Positions 1 through 7,141 of a DNA stretch of 43,863 nt are shown one piece after another (within the stretch, counting starts at the first letter, position 1; every line of letters starts with the position of its first letter). The stretch lies in the NCBI RefSeq assembly GCF_015550425.1, contig NZ_JADNAT010000026.1, positions 1-43,863 of the forward strand. The letters run 5' to 3'. The notes under the pieces were generated by a model. That model was given only the letters and a program-made list of their open reading frames with translations, was not told the origin of the DNA and did no database searches. The DNA is from Clostridium sp. 1001275B_160808_H3. Its GTDB lineage: Bacteria; Bacillota; Clostridia; Clostridiales; Clostridiaceae. A program made the position numbers and the translations under genes.

Positions 1-69
1 AGAGTTTTATACGACTTATATTATGATAATAGTTTTATTGAAAATATTTTTTGGTATAGAAAAGTATAG
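1..69 (+). CDS. Possible 3' end of a gene entering from the left edge
   Basis: Frame 1 is open from the window edge to a TAG at 67-69 and encodes 22 residues ending in FWYRKV. The composition (Tyr, Asp, Asn, Phe) resembles clostridial coding sequence, but the piece is too short to assign and the frame could be open by chance. If real, it is the C-terminus of a gene starting outside the window. Confidence 0.25.
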   Translation, partial: RVLYDLYYDNSFIENIFWYRKV

Positions 70-146
70 CAAGAAAACGAGTATAGTAGATAGAAAGTTG
101 ACTTAATAATAAATACTTAATATATTTTACTGTTAATTAAGATATA

Positions 147-392
147 TTAAAGCTTTAAATCTTTGTAATCTTCTTTTAGATAGGGAGGCATAGGAAAGCT
201 TTCTATATTTAGAAAATCTATATCAAATAAATCATATAGAAGAGGTTTACCATAATGAGTTGTTACTTCATTGGTAATTACAGGTTCAAGAAGTGTTACT
301 ATAATATCTTTGTATAGTTCTTCTATAGAAGCTTCACTAGGAATATATTCATAATGTAATCCTTCAGTAGCATTATGAATTACTTTTGGCAC
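147..392 (-). CDS. Hypothetical 81-residue protein, possibly a gene remnant
   Basis: This reverse-strand frame is the only long open frame here and encodes an acidic soluble protein of about 81 residues with no membrane segment or recognised motif. The only start that fits is a GTG at 392, and the frame stays open seven codons further upstream to a TAG. There is no clear ribosome binding site in front of the GTG. The opposite strand carries a different short open piece that overlaps the start. The lack of a proper start and the neighbouring relics suggest the tail of a truncated gene rather than a complete one. I do not recognise the family. Confidence 0.35.
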   Translation of the reverse strand: MPKVIHNATEGLHYEYIPSEASIEELYKDIIVTLLEPVITNEVTTHYGKPLLYDLFDIDFLNIESFPMPPYLKEDYKDLKL

Positions 393-451
393 ATCCTGAA
401 GATTCTGAGGCTATAAATGCAAGTCTAGAGAAGGTTCTAGCTGGAGAATAA
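386..451 (+). pseudogene. Possible C-terminal remnant of an unknown gene
   Basis: A short frame reads LAHPEDSEAINASLEKVLAG plus a Glu and a TAA at 449-451. The amphipathic, Ala/Glu/Leu-rich run looks like a natural C-terminal helix, but the frame has no upstream continuation because in-frame stops lie just before it. I infer a gene tail cut off by rearrangement; the parent family is unknown. Confidence 0.25.
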
Positions 452-536
452 TTTTAAAGCTTTGATAAGGTAAAGTTGATTGATTAAATGTGAGATTTTT
501 AGTCTGTAATTCAGAAATAACATAAAAAGATTATTT

Positions 537-565
537 AATAGCCAATGAGATTTTCATTGGCTATT
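537..565 (-). terminator. Hairpin terminator for the zinc-ribbon gene
   Basis: A perfect 12-bp inverted repeat (537-548 with 554-565) encloses a 5-base loop and lies 15 bases past the stop of the gene at 580-780. Flanks are AT-rich but without a long T run, so it may act weakly or in both directions. Confidence 0.6.
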
Positions 566-579
566 CTTATATATTAAAT

Positions 580-780
580 TTACTTAACATCAATTACAAT
601 TTTGTGGCAGGCATCACAGTAATAAGCGACTAAATCACTATCTAATACACGTTTTAAATTAATTCTTTCAGGGAAAAAATAAGATTGGTTTCTAGCTTCA
701 TCTGAAATGAAATCAAAGCTGTTTTGGGGAGAAGTAATAATACCCTTTTTCATTTCTTTATTACAATATGGACAATTCAT
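580..780 (-). CDS. Small zinc-ribbon protein (DUF6487-like)
   Basis: A 66-residue protein with a CxxC pair at the N-terminus (MNCPYCNKEM) and a second CxxC near the C-terminus (YYCDACHKIV). These four cysteines are expected to bind one zinc ion. The architecture, with a hydrophilic middle and the terminal KIVIDVK strand, matches the DUF6487 family of small Firmicutes zinc-ribbon proteins, whose function is unknown. The ATG at 780 follows a good ribosome binding site (GAGGTGG on the reverse strand). The gene stands alone, with a hairpin after its stop. A DNA- or protein-binding role is a guess from the fold only. Confidence 0.85.
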   Translation of the reverse strand: MNCPYCNKEMKKGIITSPQNSFDFISDEARNQSYFFPERINLKRVLDSDLVAYYCDACHKIVIDVK

Positions 781-1083
781 TTATACCACCTCAATAAAGT
801 ATCAATTCAATATATTAATTATATCATATAGAATATAGATAGTGACTATTTAAAATAATAGTCAAATATAAATTGTATATGATATTATTTGCTTTAATAG
901 ATTAGATTCTAAATCAGTAGATAATATGGAAGATAAAAGTTGATGACGTTAAATAAAATGGAAATATTAAGGCTACAGATATAGTTTTACTTTAAATTAA
1001 TTATTTAAGTAATACTATTCTGTAGCTTTTATATATATTTAGTTAGATCAGAATGAATTAAGATTTGAGTAAATATTTAAAAG
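781..1083. other. Intergenic stretch between the zinc-ribbon gene and the RpiR gene
   Basis: No coding frame is convincing here. It holds the upstream region of the zinc-ribbon gene and, near its right end, a long inverted repeat likely to end transcription of the RpiR gene. Confidence 0.6.
969..1030. terminator. Long-loop hairpin after the RpiR regulator gene
   Basis: AAGGCTACAGA at 969-979 pairs with TCTGTAGCTTTT at 1019-1030 (one G-T pair). It encloses about 39 bases that contain a second, weaker repeat. It lies downstream of the reverse-strand regulator; the T-rich flank is better on the plus strand, so direction is uncertain. Confidence 0.45.
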
Positions 1084-1845
1084 CTATAGAAGTTTAGATA
1101 ATTTATTGATTAATAATTCGATAAATACAAAATTTAGAGCCTGGCTATCAATAAAAAAACTATCCTTAGCTAATGAAAATGATGGTAAAACTATTATATT
1201 TGGTATTTGCTTAGAAAACTTTGTTTTATTGTTTTGAGTAATTAATGCAATATTGCTATTATTACTAATAGAATTTTTTATTGATTCAACAATTATAGAA
1301 GTTAAAGCAGATAGTGAAAAATATATATTTAAATCATTTTGTGATGAAAATAATGCTTTTTCTGCAATTAAGCTACTATCTGTAATGCTTTCTGAATCTA
1401 TACCTATTGTTGTTAATCTATACTGAAGATGTCTAGCAGCAAGTCCTGTTTCGTGAACACCATAAATTTTGATTTTATTAGCTTTTAATATATCAAGCGA
1501 TAAAGCTTCAAGGTGACTATCTAAGTTGCTTTCTTTTAATAATGTAAGCTTTTCTGTAAAAAGATTAAGAATTTCTTGAGATGAATCATTAATCGTTTTT
1601 GCGTTGGACAAATTCCCAGAGTGAAGATAGCGTGATAATTCGTATTTAAATTCAGAGAAACCTTTATATCCGCATTTTTGACAAAATCTCAATAATGCAG
1701 ATTTAGATACATTCATTTTATATGCAGCTGTTACTAAAGGGAAACATGCTATAATATCAGGGTTTGTAAGGATTATGTTTTTAATTTTAATTTCAGATTG
1801 AGTAAATTCATTATCATGCAAAAGTATATTATCTATTGGATTCAT
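1084..1845 (-). CDS. MurR/RpiR family transcriptional regulator
   Basis: A 253-residue regulator with an N-terminal RpiR-type helix-turn-helix (about residues 1-75, including SKSALLRFCQKCGYKGFSEF) and a C-terminal SIS sugar-phosphate binding domain (about 105-230, including KIYGVHETGLAARHLQYRL). Members of this family sense phosphosugars, often amino-sugar phosphates, and control neighbouring uptake and catabolic genes. It is divergent from the PTS operon starting at 1998, its probable target. The start has an AGGAGG-type site just upstream. Its promoter and a palindrome that could be its operator lie in the shared intergenic region. Confidence 0.93.
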   Translation of the reverse strand: MNPIDNILLHDNEFTQSEIKIKNIILTNPDIIACFPLVTAAYKMNVSKSALLRFCQKCGYKGFSEFKYELSRYLHSGNLSNAKTINDSSQEILNLFTEKLTLLKESNLDSHLEALSLDILKANKIKIYGVHETGLAARHLQYRLTTIGIDSESITDSSLIAEKALFSSQNDLNIYFSLSALTSIIVESIKNSISNNSNIALITQNNKTKFSKQIPNIIVLPSFSLAKDSFFIDSQALNFVFIELLINKLSKLL

Positions 1846-1880
1846 TAGTTTATCCTCCTTATATGATATGTAATAGATAT

Positions 1881-1909
1881 ATTATACCACATAAAAATGG
1901 TTTGGTAAA
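1881..1909 (-). promoter_or_regulatory. Sigma-A promoter of the RpiR gene
   Basis: On the reverse strand a -35 TTTACC (1909-1904) and a perfect -10 TATAAT (1886-1881) are separated by 17 bases, 36 bases upstream of the start codon. The -35 touches the palindrome at 1910-1930, consistent with autoregulation. Confidence 0.65.
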
Positions 1910-1930
1910 TTTCTCAAAAAAATTGGGAAA
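1910..1930. promoter_or_regulatory. Palindrome, candidate RpiR operator
   Basis: TTTCTCAA (1910-1917) and TTGGGAAA (1923-1930) form an inverted repeat with one mismatch around five A residues. It sits between the -35 boxes of the two divergent promoters, a natural place for the regulator to control both directions. Assignment to RpiR is inference from position. Confidence 0.5.
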
Positions 1931-1935
1931 AAGTA

Positions 1936-1964
1936 TTTATTTTTATATTAAGACATGTTATGAT
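1936..1964 (+). promoter_or_regulatory. Extended -10 promoter of the PTS operon
   Basis: An extended -10, TGTTATGAT, ends at 1964, with a weak -35 (TTTATT at 1936-1941) 17 bases before it. The weak -35 next to the palindrome would suit activation by the divergent regulator. Confidence 0.5.
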
Positions 1965-1997
1965 GAAATTGTAAATAGATTACAGGAGGGTTTTGAG

Positions 1998-2294
1998 ATG
2001 AAAAAAATTGTATTACTTTGTGCAGCAGGTATGTCAACTAGTTTATTAGTTACTAAAATGGTGTTAGCAGCTGAAAAGCATAATTTGGATTATGACATAA
2101 GTGCATATTCTATAAGCTATGCAAAAGATAGTATTAAGGGGGCCGATTTAGTACTTCTTGGTCCACAGGTAAGATATAAGCTAAAAGAGATACAAAAATT
2201 AGCAGGAGACATTCCAGTTAAAGTAATTGATATGGTGCATTATGGAATGATTGACGGTGAAGCAATTGTAAAACAAATTTCAACTTTGCTATAG
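1998..2294 (+). CDS. PTS sugar transporter subunit IIB, lactose/cellobiose family
   Basis: A 98-residue cytosolic IIB enzyme. The start KKIVLLCAAGMSTSLLVTKM carries the phosphorylated cysteine (Cys8) and the loop that binds phosphate. Residues 78-98 complete the small alpha/beta fold typical of CelA/ChbB proteins. It passes phosphate from a IIA protein to the sugar bound by IIC. I chose the ATG at 1998 because it follows AGGAGGG at a proper distance and gives the family length; an in-frame start at 1836 would add 54 residues lying in the promoter region. It is first in the operon and is followed after 62 bases by IIC. No IIA gene is nearby, so phosphate must come from a IIA encoded elsewhere. 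Confidence 0.93.
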   Translation: MKKIVLLCAAGMSTSLLVTKMVLAAEKHNLDYDISAYSISYAKDSIKGADLVLLGPQVRYKLKEIQKLAGDIPVKVIDMVHYGMIDGEAIVKQISTLL

Positions 2295-2356
2295 ATGTAA
2301 AATTTTATAGCTTAAGTAAACGTTTTAATAAGTAAGAATTAAAGGAGAATGGATTA

Positions 2357-3637
2357 ATGGAAAAGATAACTAGTTTTATAGAGGAGCGTCTTGCACCACC
2401 TCTTATTAAAATATCAGAAATGAGATACTTACAAGTTATACAAAAAACATTTATGACCACAATGCCAATTCTAATTTTTAGTTCATTATTAATATTAACT
2501 GCTGCTTTACCTATTCCCGGATGGAGTAATATAGTAGCTCCATTTTCAGGAAAGCTATGGGCTGGAGTTAATTCATCTTTAGGTCTTTTAGCTGTATGCA
2601 TTTCAATTGTTTCAGGATACTACTTAGGGGAATATTACAAAGATAGAGGTTCCAAGATTAAACCTATAGTAACTGCATTAATAGGGTTTTTGAGTTTTAT
2701 GATGTTTTTTCCAATGTTTAATACTGAAGATGGGAAATTAGTCATAGAAACTACCAATTTTGGAAGTTCAGGAATGTTTGCAGCAATATTCATATCAATT
2801 ATTGCAGTTGAAATATATAGATTCCTTATAAATAAAAACTTTACGATAAAATTACCAGCAGGGGTTCCACCAATGGTTTTAGATGCCTTTACTGCATTAA
2901 TTCCATCAATGGTTGTTTTATTAATTTCATGGCTAATGTCACATGTATTAAAGTGGAATATACCAGAACTCACAAATGCTGTTTTTGAGCCGTTAGTTGC
3001 TGCTGGAAAAGGCCCTATACCACAATTTTTAGCATTTTTCTTAGATAGAGTATTATGGTTTACTGGAATACATGGTTCAAATGTTGTAGGAAGTGTTATG
3101 TCTCCAATTTGGACAAGTATGATAACAGAAAATATGGAAGCTTATAAAGCAGGAGCAGAAGTAATACCTAATTTATTTACTACAGAATGGTGTGGATATT
3201 TTGTTCGTGTATCAGTATTACCAATAGCTGTTTTGGCAGCAATTTCTAAGGTTAAAAGATATAGTACTTTAGGAAAGTTAGCATTACCAGCAACAATATT
3301 TAATATAGCAGAGCCTGTAATGTTTGGATTACCTATAGTATTAAATCCATTATTATTTATACCTTGGGTGTTTGGTTTTTCATTTTTATGGATATGGTCA
3401 TATATATTCACAGCAATAATTCCAATGATACCACCAGTTATAACTCAAGTTACTTGGACAGTTCCAGCACCTATAGCAGCATATTTAGGAACTGGGGGAA
3501 GTGTTTTTGCATTCTTCTTTAGCTTAGCTAACTATTTTATTATAGGGTTAATATTCTATCCATTTTTTAAAGCTTTGGAAAGAAAAGAAATGAAAAGTCA
3601 ATTAGAAGGGACTGAGGGAATATATGAAAATAATTAA
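2357..3637 (+). CDS. PTS sugar transporter subunit IIC, lactose/cellobiose family
   Basis: A 426-residue membrane permease of the CelB/ChbC family with about ten hydrophobic segments. Conserved substrate-site motifs are visible: GIHGSN around His239, and NIAEPVMFGLPIVLNP with the key glutamate near residue 319. It moves a sugar, usually a beta-linked disaccharide or an N-acetylated sugar, across the membrane while the IIB partner phosphorylates it. The ribosome binding site is AAAGGAGAA. The last 14 bases overlap the next gene, indicating translational coupling. The substrate is not known; the neighbouring deacetylase-like gene and RpiR regulator lean towards an acetylated amino sugar. Confidence 0.93.
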   Translation: MEKITSFIEERLAPPLIKISEMRYLQVIQKTFMTTMPILIFSSLLILTAALPIPGWSNIVAPFSGKLWAGVNSSLGLLAVCISIVSGYYLGEYYKDRGSKIKPIVTALIGFLSFMMFFPMFNTEDGKLVIETTNFGSSGMFAAIFISIIAVEIYRFLINKNFTIKLPAGVPPMVLDAFTALIPSMVVLLISWLMSHVLKWNIPELTNAVFEPLVAAGKGPIPQFLAFFLDRVLWFTGIHGSNVVGSVMSPIWTSMITENMEAYKAGAEVIPNLFTTEWCGYFVRVSVLPIAVLAAISKVKRYSTLGKLALPATIFNIAEPVMFGLPIVLNPLLFIPWVFGFSFLWIWSYIFTAIIPMIPPVITQVTWTVPAPIAAYLGTGGSVFAFFFSLANYFIIGLIFYPFFKALERKEMKSQLEGTEGIYENN

Positions 3638-4565
3638 TTACTCTCAAGAGTATGAAGATTCAATAGTGAAATTATGGAATGAATGTCTTATAGCTGATAC
3701 TATTTCATGTGAGCAATTTAGAAAACAAGTTTTATTTGATGAAAATTTCAATAGAAAACTTGCTCTTATTGCAATTGAAGATGAAGCTATTGTTGGTTTT
3801 ATTTTAGCAACCAAAAGGCAGGTACCATATTTGGATAGAGGCTTTGAACCAGAAAGAGGTTGGATAAATCTTTTATTTGTAAGAGAAGACTATAGGAAGA
3901 AAAATATAGGAAGCCAAATGATAAAGAAAGTGGAAGAAAGGTTAACAGAGAGTGGAGTAAAAAATATAACTATAGCAGCGTATAGTCCTAATTACTTCTT
4001 TCCAGGAATAGATCAAGAAAATTATAAGGAAAGTATAGGTTTCTTTGAAAATTTAAATTATATAAGAACTGGTGAAGCAGTAAGTATGCAAAGAAATTTA
4101 TGGGATTACAATATGCCTTTAAGGGTTAAAGAAAGAAGAGAACAATTAGAAAAAGAAGGATACATTTTTAGAAAATTTGACTATAAATATTCTATGGATT
4201 TATTAGAATTCTTAGGTGAAAATTTTGGTGGCGGATGGAAGAGAAATGCATTAATGGCAATGCAAAATAATGAGGCTGAAAAACTTATATGGATAAGCTT
4301 AGATAAAGATGATAAGGTAGTAGGCTTTTGCATGAGGAAAATGGATGGAAGTGAATGTAGATTTGGTCCATTTGGAGTAAAGGAAGAGTTAAGAAGCAGT
4401 GGTATAGGTGGAGTTTTATTTAATTTAATGATGGATGATATGAAACAAAATAAGCTTTACTATTTATATTTCTTATGGACTCATGGGGCAGGTATGAGAT
4501 TTTATCAAAAACATGGAGTAGAAGTATATAGAAGCTACTATTTATATAGTAAGAAAATTAATTAG
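3624..4565 (+). CDS. Tandem-GNAT acetyltransferase-like protein
   Basis: A 313-residue protein made of two GNAT domains. Domain one (about 1-155) has the acetyl-CoA loop YRKKNIGSQM. Domain two (about 165-313) has LRSSGIGGVLFNLM and ends with the usual FYQKHGVEVYRSYY block. GNAT proteins transfer acetyl from acetyl-CoA to amines; in double-GNAT proteins often only one half is catalytic. It overlaps the IIC gene by 14 bases (GAGGGA site before ATG 3624), so it belongs to the PTS operon. An acetyltransferase together with a PIG-L protein in a sugar operon suggests that N-acetylation of an amino sugar is adjusted after import, which is inference. Confidence 0.88.
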   Translation: MKIINYSQEYEDSIVKLWNECLIADTISCEQFRKQVLFDENFNRKLALIAIEDEAIVGFILATKRQVPYLDRGFEPERGWINLLFVREDYRKKNIGSQMIKKVEERLTESGVKNITIAAYSPNYFFPGIDQENYKESIGFFENLNYIRTGEAVSMQRNLWDYNMPLRVKERREQLEKEGYIFRKFDYKYSMDLLEFLGENFGGGWKRNALMAMQNNEAEKLIWISLDKDDKVVGFCMRKMDGSECRFGPFGVKEELRSSGIGGVLFNLMMDDMKQNKLYYLYFLWTHGAGMRFYQKHGVEVYRSYYLYSKKIN

Positions 4566-4678
4566 AGTTTGATAAGGTTGAAAATGGATTTAATTCAAAA
4601 TAACTTATATAGAATTAAAAATGATTTTTGACATTAGAAATTATATAGAGCATTGATTATAGATTGGAGGATAAATAT

Positions 4679-5353
4679 ATGAATAACATTAAGAGAGTTA
4701 TTAGTATAGGAGCGCATCCATTAGATGCAGAATTAATGGGAGGTCCATTAATTATAAAATATGCAGCATTAGGGGCAAAATGCACTTTTGTTCATGTTGT
4801 ACAAGGAAGATTAGAAGGGTCTAATGTTACAAAAGAAGAAAACGATAAATACGTTGAGAATTTAATTCAAGAAAATATCAATGTTGCAAAAGCAATGAGT
4901 TCAGATTGTAAGTCATTTGGTTATAATTCTAAAGAGCTTCCAACAGAGCATGAATTCATTGATATCTTAGTAAAATATTTTACTGATGAAAAAGTGGATT
5001 TAGTTATAACTCATTATAGTGGAACATTACATCCAAGGCATTATTATACACACTACACAGTTAAAGAAGCAGTTAAGATATGTAGAAATAATGGCATGGA
5101 TATAAAACTTTTATATGGAGAAAATTGCGAAGATTTAGTTGGATTTGTACCACAGGCATATTATGAACTAAGTGAAAGTGAAGTTGAGACATGGTTCAAT
5201 GCATTAAGAAAATATGAAATCTTCAATGGTAAAGTAAATACTGTTCCTTATTATGATTATTACAGAACTATGGGAAAAGTGAGAAGTATGGAGTGTGGAA
5301 GTAGAGAATTTACAAAAGCATATATGTATGCTTCATATATAGAAAAAATATAA
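4679..5353 (+). CDS. PIG-L/LmbE family deacetylase-like protein with altered active site
   Basis: A 224-residue cytosolic protein of the PIG-L fold, a family of zinc-dependent N-acetylglucosaminide deacetylases. The N-terminal strand and metal motif are at 10-22 (IGAHPLDAELMGG) and the second metal motif at 118-125 (HPRHYYTH). The family motif is normally AHPDD, where the first Asp acts as general base and the His and second Asp bind zinc. Here the zinc ligands His13 and Asp16 remain but the base is Leu15. The second motif is HPRH instead of HPDH. The ATG at 4679 follows GGAGG by eight bases; an in-frame TTG at 4664 overlaps that site and was rejected. It is last in the PTS operon, 113 bases after the tandem GNAT gene. 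It may be a specialised hydrolase or a binding protein. Confidence 0.88.
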   Translation: MNNIKRVISIGAHPLDAELMGGPLIIKYAALGAKCTFVHVVQGRLEGSNVTKEENDKYVENLIQENINVAKAMSSDCKSFGYNSKELPTEHEFIDILVKYFTDEKVDLVITHYSGTLHPRHYYTHYTVKEAVKICRNNGMDIKLLYGENCEDLVGFVPQAYYELSESEVETWFNALRKYEIFNGKVNTVPYYDYYRTMGKVRSMECGSREFTKAYMYASYIEKI

Positions 5354-5416
5354 AATTATTTCAATAAAATAAATTAGTTTATCTATATATTATATAATAA
5401 AATAAAAAGTTTATTT

Positions 5417-5457
5417 AAAGGGATTTATGTAATTAAATTTTCATAAATCCCTTTTTT
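5417..5457 (+). terminator. Terminator of the PTS operon
   Basis: A 13-bp perfect stem (5417-5429 with 5442-5454) with a 12-base loop and a T run, 64 bases after the PIG-L stop. A strong rho-independent terminator. Confidence 0.9.
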
Positions 5458-5608
5458 ATGTTTAAATTGCAACAGGACATGGAAACAAACAATATAAATT
5501 ATTAACAACATAAAATAATAAAGTTATGTTAAAATCGAAACCTAATAAAATTTCATTAAATAATAAATATATTTTATGCAAATTTAATATATAAACAAAG
5601 AACTTTTG

Positions 5609-5617
5609 TGGTATTAT
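5609..5617 (+). promoter_or_regulatory. Extended -10 promoter before the membrane HTH gene
   Basis: TGGTATTAT at 5609-5617 is an extended -10. It lies in TTTGTGGTATTAT, nearly the same string as the carD promoter at 16697-16708. No good -35 is seen. It would give a leader of about 85 bases. Confidence 0.45.
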
Positions 5618-5711
5618 TTACATATAAAGAAAATAATTGTATAAGATTGAACGTCATCAAGTCTTTACTAATAAACTTTAAATGAGAATTTAATTAATGG
5701 GGGAATAAAAA

Positions 5712-6068
5712 ATGTCAAAGGAAAAATTACTACCAATTTCAATTTTTAGCTTAGCAATTTCACTTATTATTAGTGCTTCAATAATATCTAGTAGTATTCA
5801 ACAGAATGGAGAATTTATTGGAAGTGGAATAAGTCAAGGATTGAATAATATTAATAATACAATTAATCAAGAAAATAATAATAACTTAGATTCAAAAGAT
5901 ATTTTATCATTAGATGAGGCATCAAAATACTTAGGTATTAGTCAGGAAAGATTAAATCAAGTAATTATTAAGGATGACTCAATACCATATGTACAAATAT
6001 CTGGAGAATTTATATTTAGTAAAAATGCATTGGAAGAATGGGTTAAGACATCAAAATTTAAGATGTAA
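5712..6068 (+). CDS. Membrane-anchored helix-turn-helix protein
   Basis: A 118-residue protein with one N-terminal membrane helix (about residues 7-28), an Asn/Gln-rich linker (about 40-62) and a C-terminal MerR/excisionase-like helix-turn-helix (about 64-115, SLDEASKYLGISQERLNQVI). The HTH_17-type domain usually binds DNA or helps recombinases, so attachment to the membrane is unusual and may serve for sensing or for tethering. The ribosome binding site is GGGGGAA before ATG 5712. The following lipoprotein gene starts 61 bases later and could be co-transcribed. No function is known to me. Confidence 0.8.
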   Translation: MSKEKLLPISIFSLAISLIISASIISSSIQQNGEFIGSGISQGLNNINNTINQENNNNLDSKDILSLDEASKYLGISQERLNQVIIKDDSIPYVQISGEFIFSKNALEEWVKTSKFKM

Positions 6069-6129
6069 TAATGGCATTAAATTTAATTATGGTTTATATT
6101 AGTGATTTTATAGTATAAAGGAGATAGAG

Positions 6130-6519
6130 ATGAAAAAATATATATTCATTACAATCTCACTATTCATTACAATTCTCACAATTGGATGTAAAAGTAATTC
6201 TGTTGATCAATTATCATTTCAAGGATCTAGTCAAAGTTGGGAAGCAACTATAAATTATGATAATAATAACAAATGTAAAGTTAATATAAAATATACTGGA
6301 ATAGAAAAGCCTCCTATGGATGTAGAATTTACTATTGAAGATTTATCAGGTAATTCTAGTGGTGGATATATGGAATATGGAGAAGTATTAAATAAAGTAG
6401 GTGGGTTTTCTTTAGAAAAGGAACATGATTATAAACTATCAAAGTACAAAAATAAGGACAAGTTAGTAATAATTATGAAATGGAACAACAACGAAGAAAC
6501 TATTAAATTAAATCCATAA
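6130..6519 (+). CDS. Small lipoprotein of unknown function
   Basis: A 129-residue secreted lipoprotein: a lysine start, a hydrophobic signal helix (about 5-18) and a lipobox TIGC with the lipid-modified cysteine near residue 20. The mature part is rich in Asn, Lys and Gly and has the alternating pattern of a small beta-sandwich (QSWEATINYD, KCKVNIKYTG). It should be held on the outer face of the cell membrane. The start follows AAGGAGA. It sits between the membrane HTH gene and the GNAT/CPBP operon. I do not recognise a family. Confidence 0.78.
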   Translation: MKKYIFITISLFITILTIGCKSNSVDQLSFQGSSQSWEATINYDNNNKCKVNIKYTGIEKPPMDVEFTIEDLSGNSSGGYMEYGEVLNKVGGFSLEKEHDYKLSKYKNKDKLVIIMKWNNNEETIKLNP

Positions 6520-6610
6520 TAGGATAATTAAATCTTCTAAAGGCGTTAATAAAATTTAATATTAAGAAAAATGATTATTTAAAATATAAATTTAAAAAGA
6601 GGACTAAGAT

Positions 6611-7099
6611 GTGAGTTTAAAAATAAGAAGATTTGATAATAATGATTCAGATATTGTATCAAAGATAATTTGTAGAAATTTTTTAGAAGTAAATATAAAT
6701 GACTATTCAAAAGAAGAAATGGAATATTTAGCTGAGCTTTATAATAGTGAAAAGATATTAAATATAGCAAGTTATGCTCATATGTATGTTGCATGTATAG
6801 ATGATAATGTTGTTGGATGTGGAGCTATATCAAGCTTTTGGGGAAGTGAAGATGAAAGTATATTATTGACTATATTTGTTGTACCTGAATTACAGGGGAA
6901 AGGCATAGGCAAATTAATAATTGAAACATTAGAAAAAGATGAGTATTTTTTACGAGCAAAAAGAGTAGAAATACCATCATCAATTACTGCTTGTGAGTTT
7001 TATAAAAAGATGGGGTATGACTATAAAAATGGAGTAAATGAACTAGATGGGGAAGGGCATTATAGATTGGAAAAGTTTAGAGTAGAAGTTGTAATATAG
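6611..7099 (+). CDS. GNAT family N-acetyltransferase
   Basis: A 162-residue single-domain GNAT with strand beta-4 and acetyl-CoA loop TIFVVPELQGKGIGKLIIE (about residues 87-107) and the late ITACEFYKKMGYDYKNG block. GNATs acetylate amines on small molecules, peptides or proteins. The GTG start at 6611 follows AGAGGA; a nearby ATG at 6609 is out of frame and stops at once. It is first in a four-gene operon (GNAT, CPBP protease, nucleotidyltransferase, GNAT) with gaps of 42, 27 and 34 bases. The substrate is unknown. Confidence 0.9.
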   Translation: MSLKIRRFDNNDSDIVSKIICRNFLEVNINDYSKEEMEYLAELYNSEKILNIASYAHMYVACIDDNVVGCGAISSFWGSEDESILLTIFVVPELQGKGIGKLIIETLEKDEYFLRAKRVEIPSSITACEFYKKMGYDYKNGVNELDGEGHYRLEKFRVEVVI

Positions 7100-7141
7100 T
7101 ATTAATTTTTAGATATTTAATTATTTATTAGGAGGAGTATT

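Noticed and set aside
1836..1997. N-terminal extension of the IIB protein
   Set aside because: It would translate through the promoter and operator region, has no ribosome binding site and is absent from the family.
2305..3411. Three reverse-strand frames opposite the PTS IIC gene
   Set aside because: They lie within a clear forward membrane protein gene and have no family features.
4589..4619. TTTAATTC/GAATTAAA repeat between the tandem GNAT and PIG-L genes
   Set aside because: Eight AT-rich bases with a 15-base loop are expected by chance in this composition, and there is no T run.
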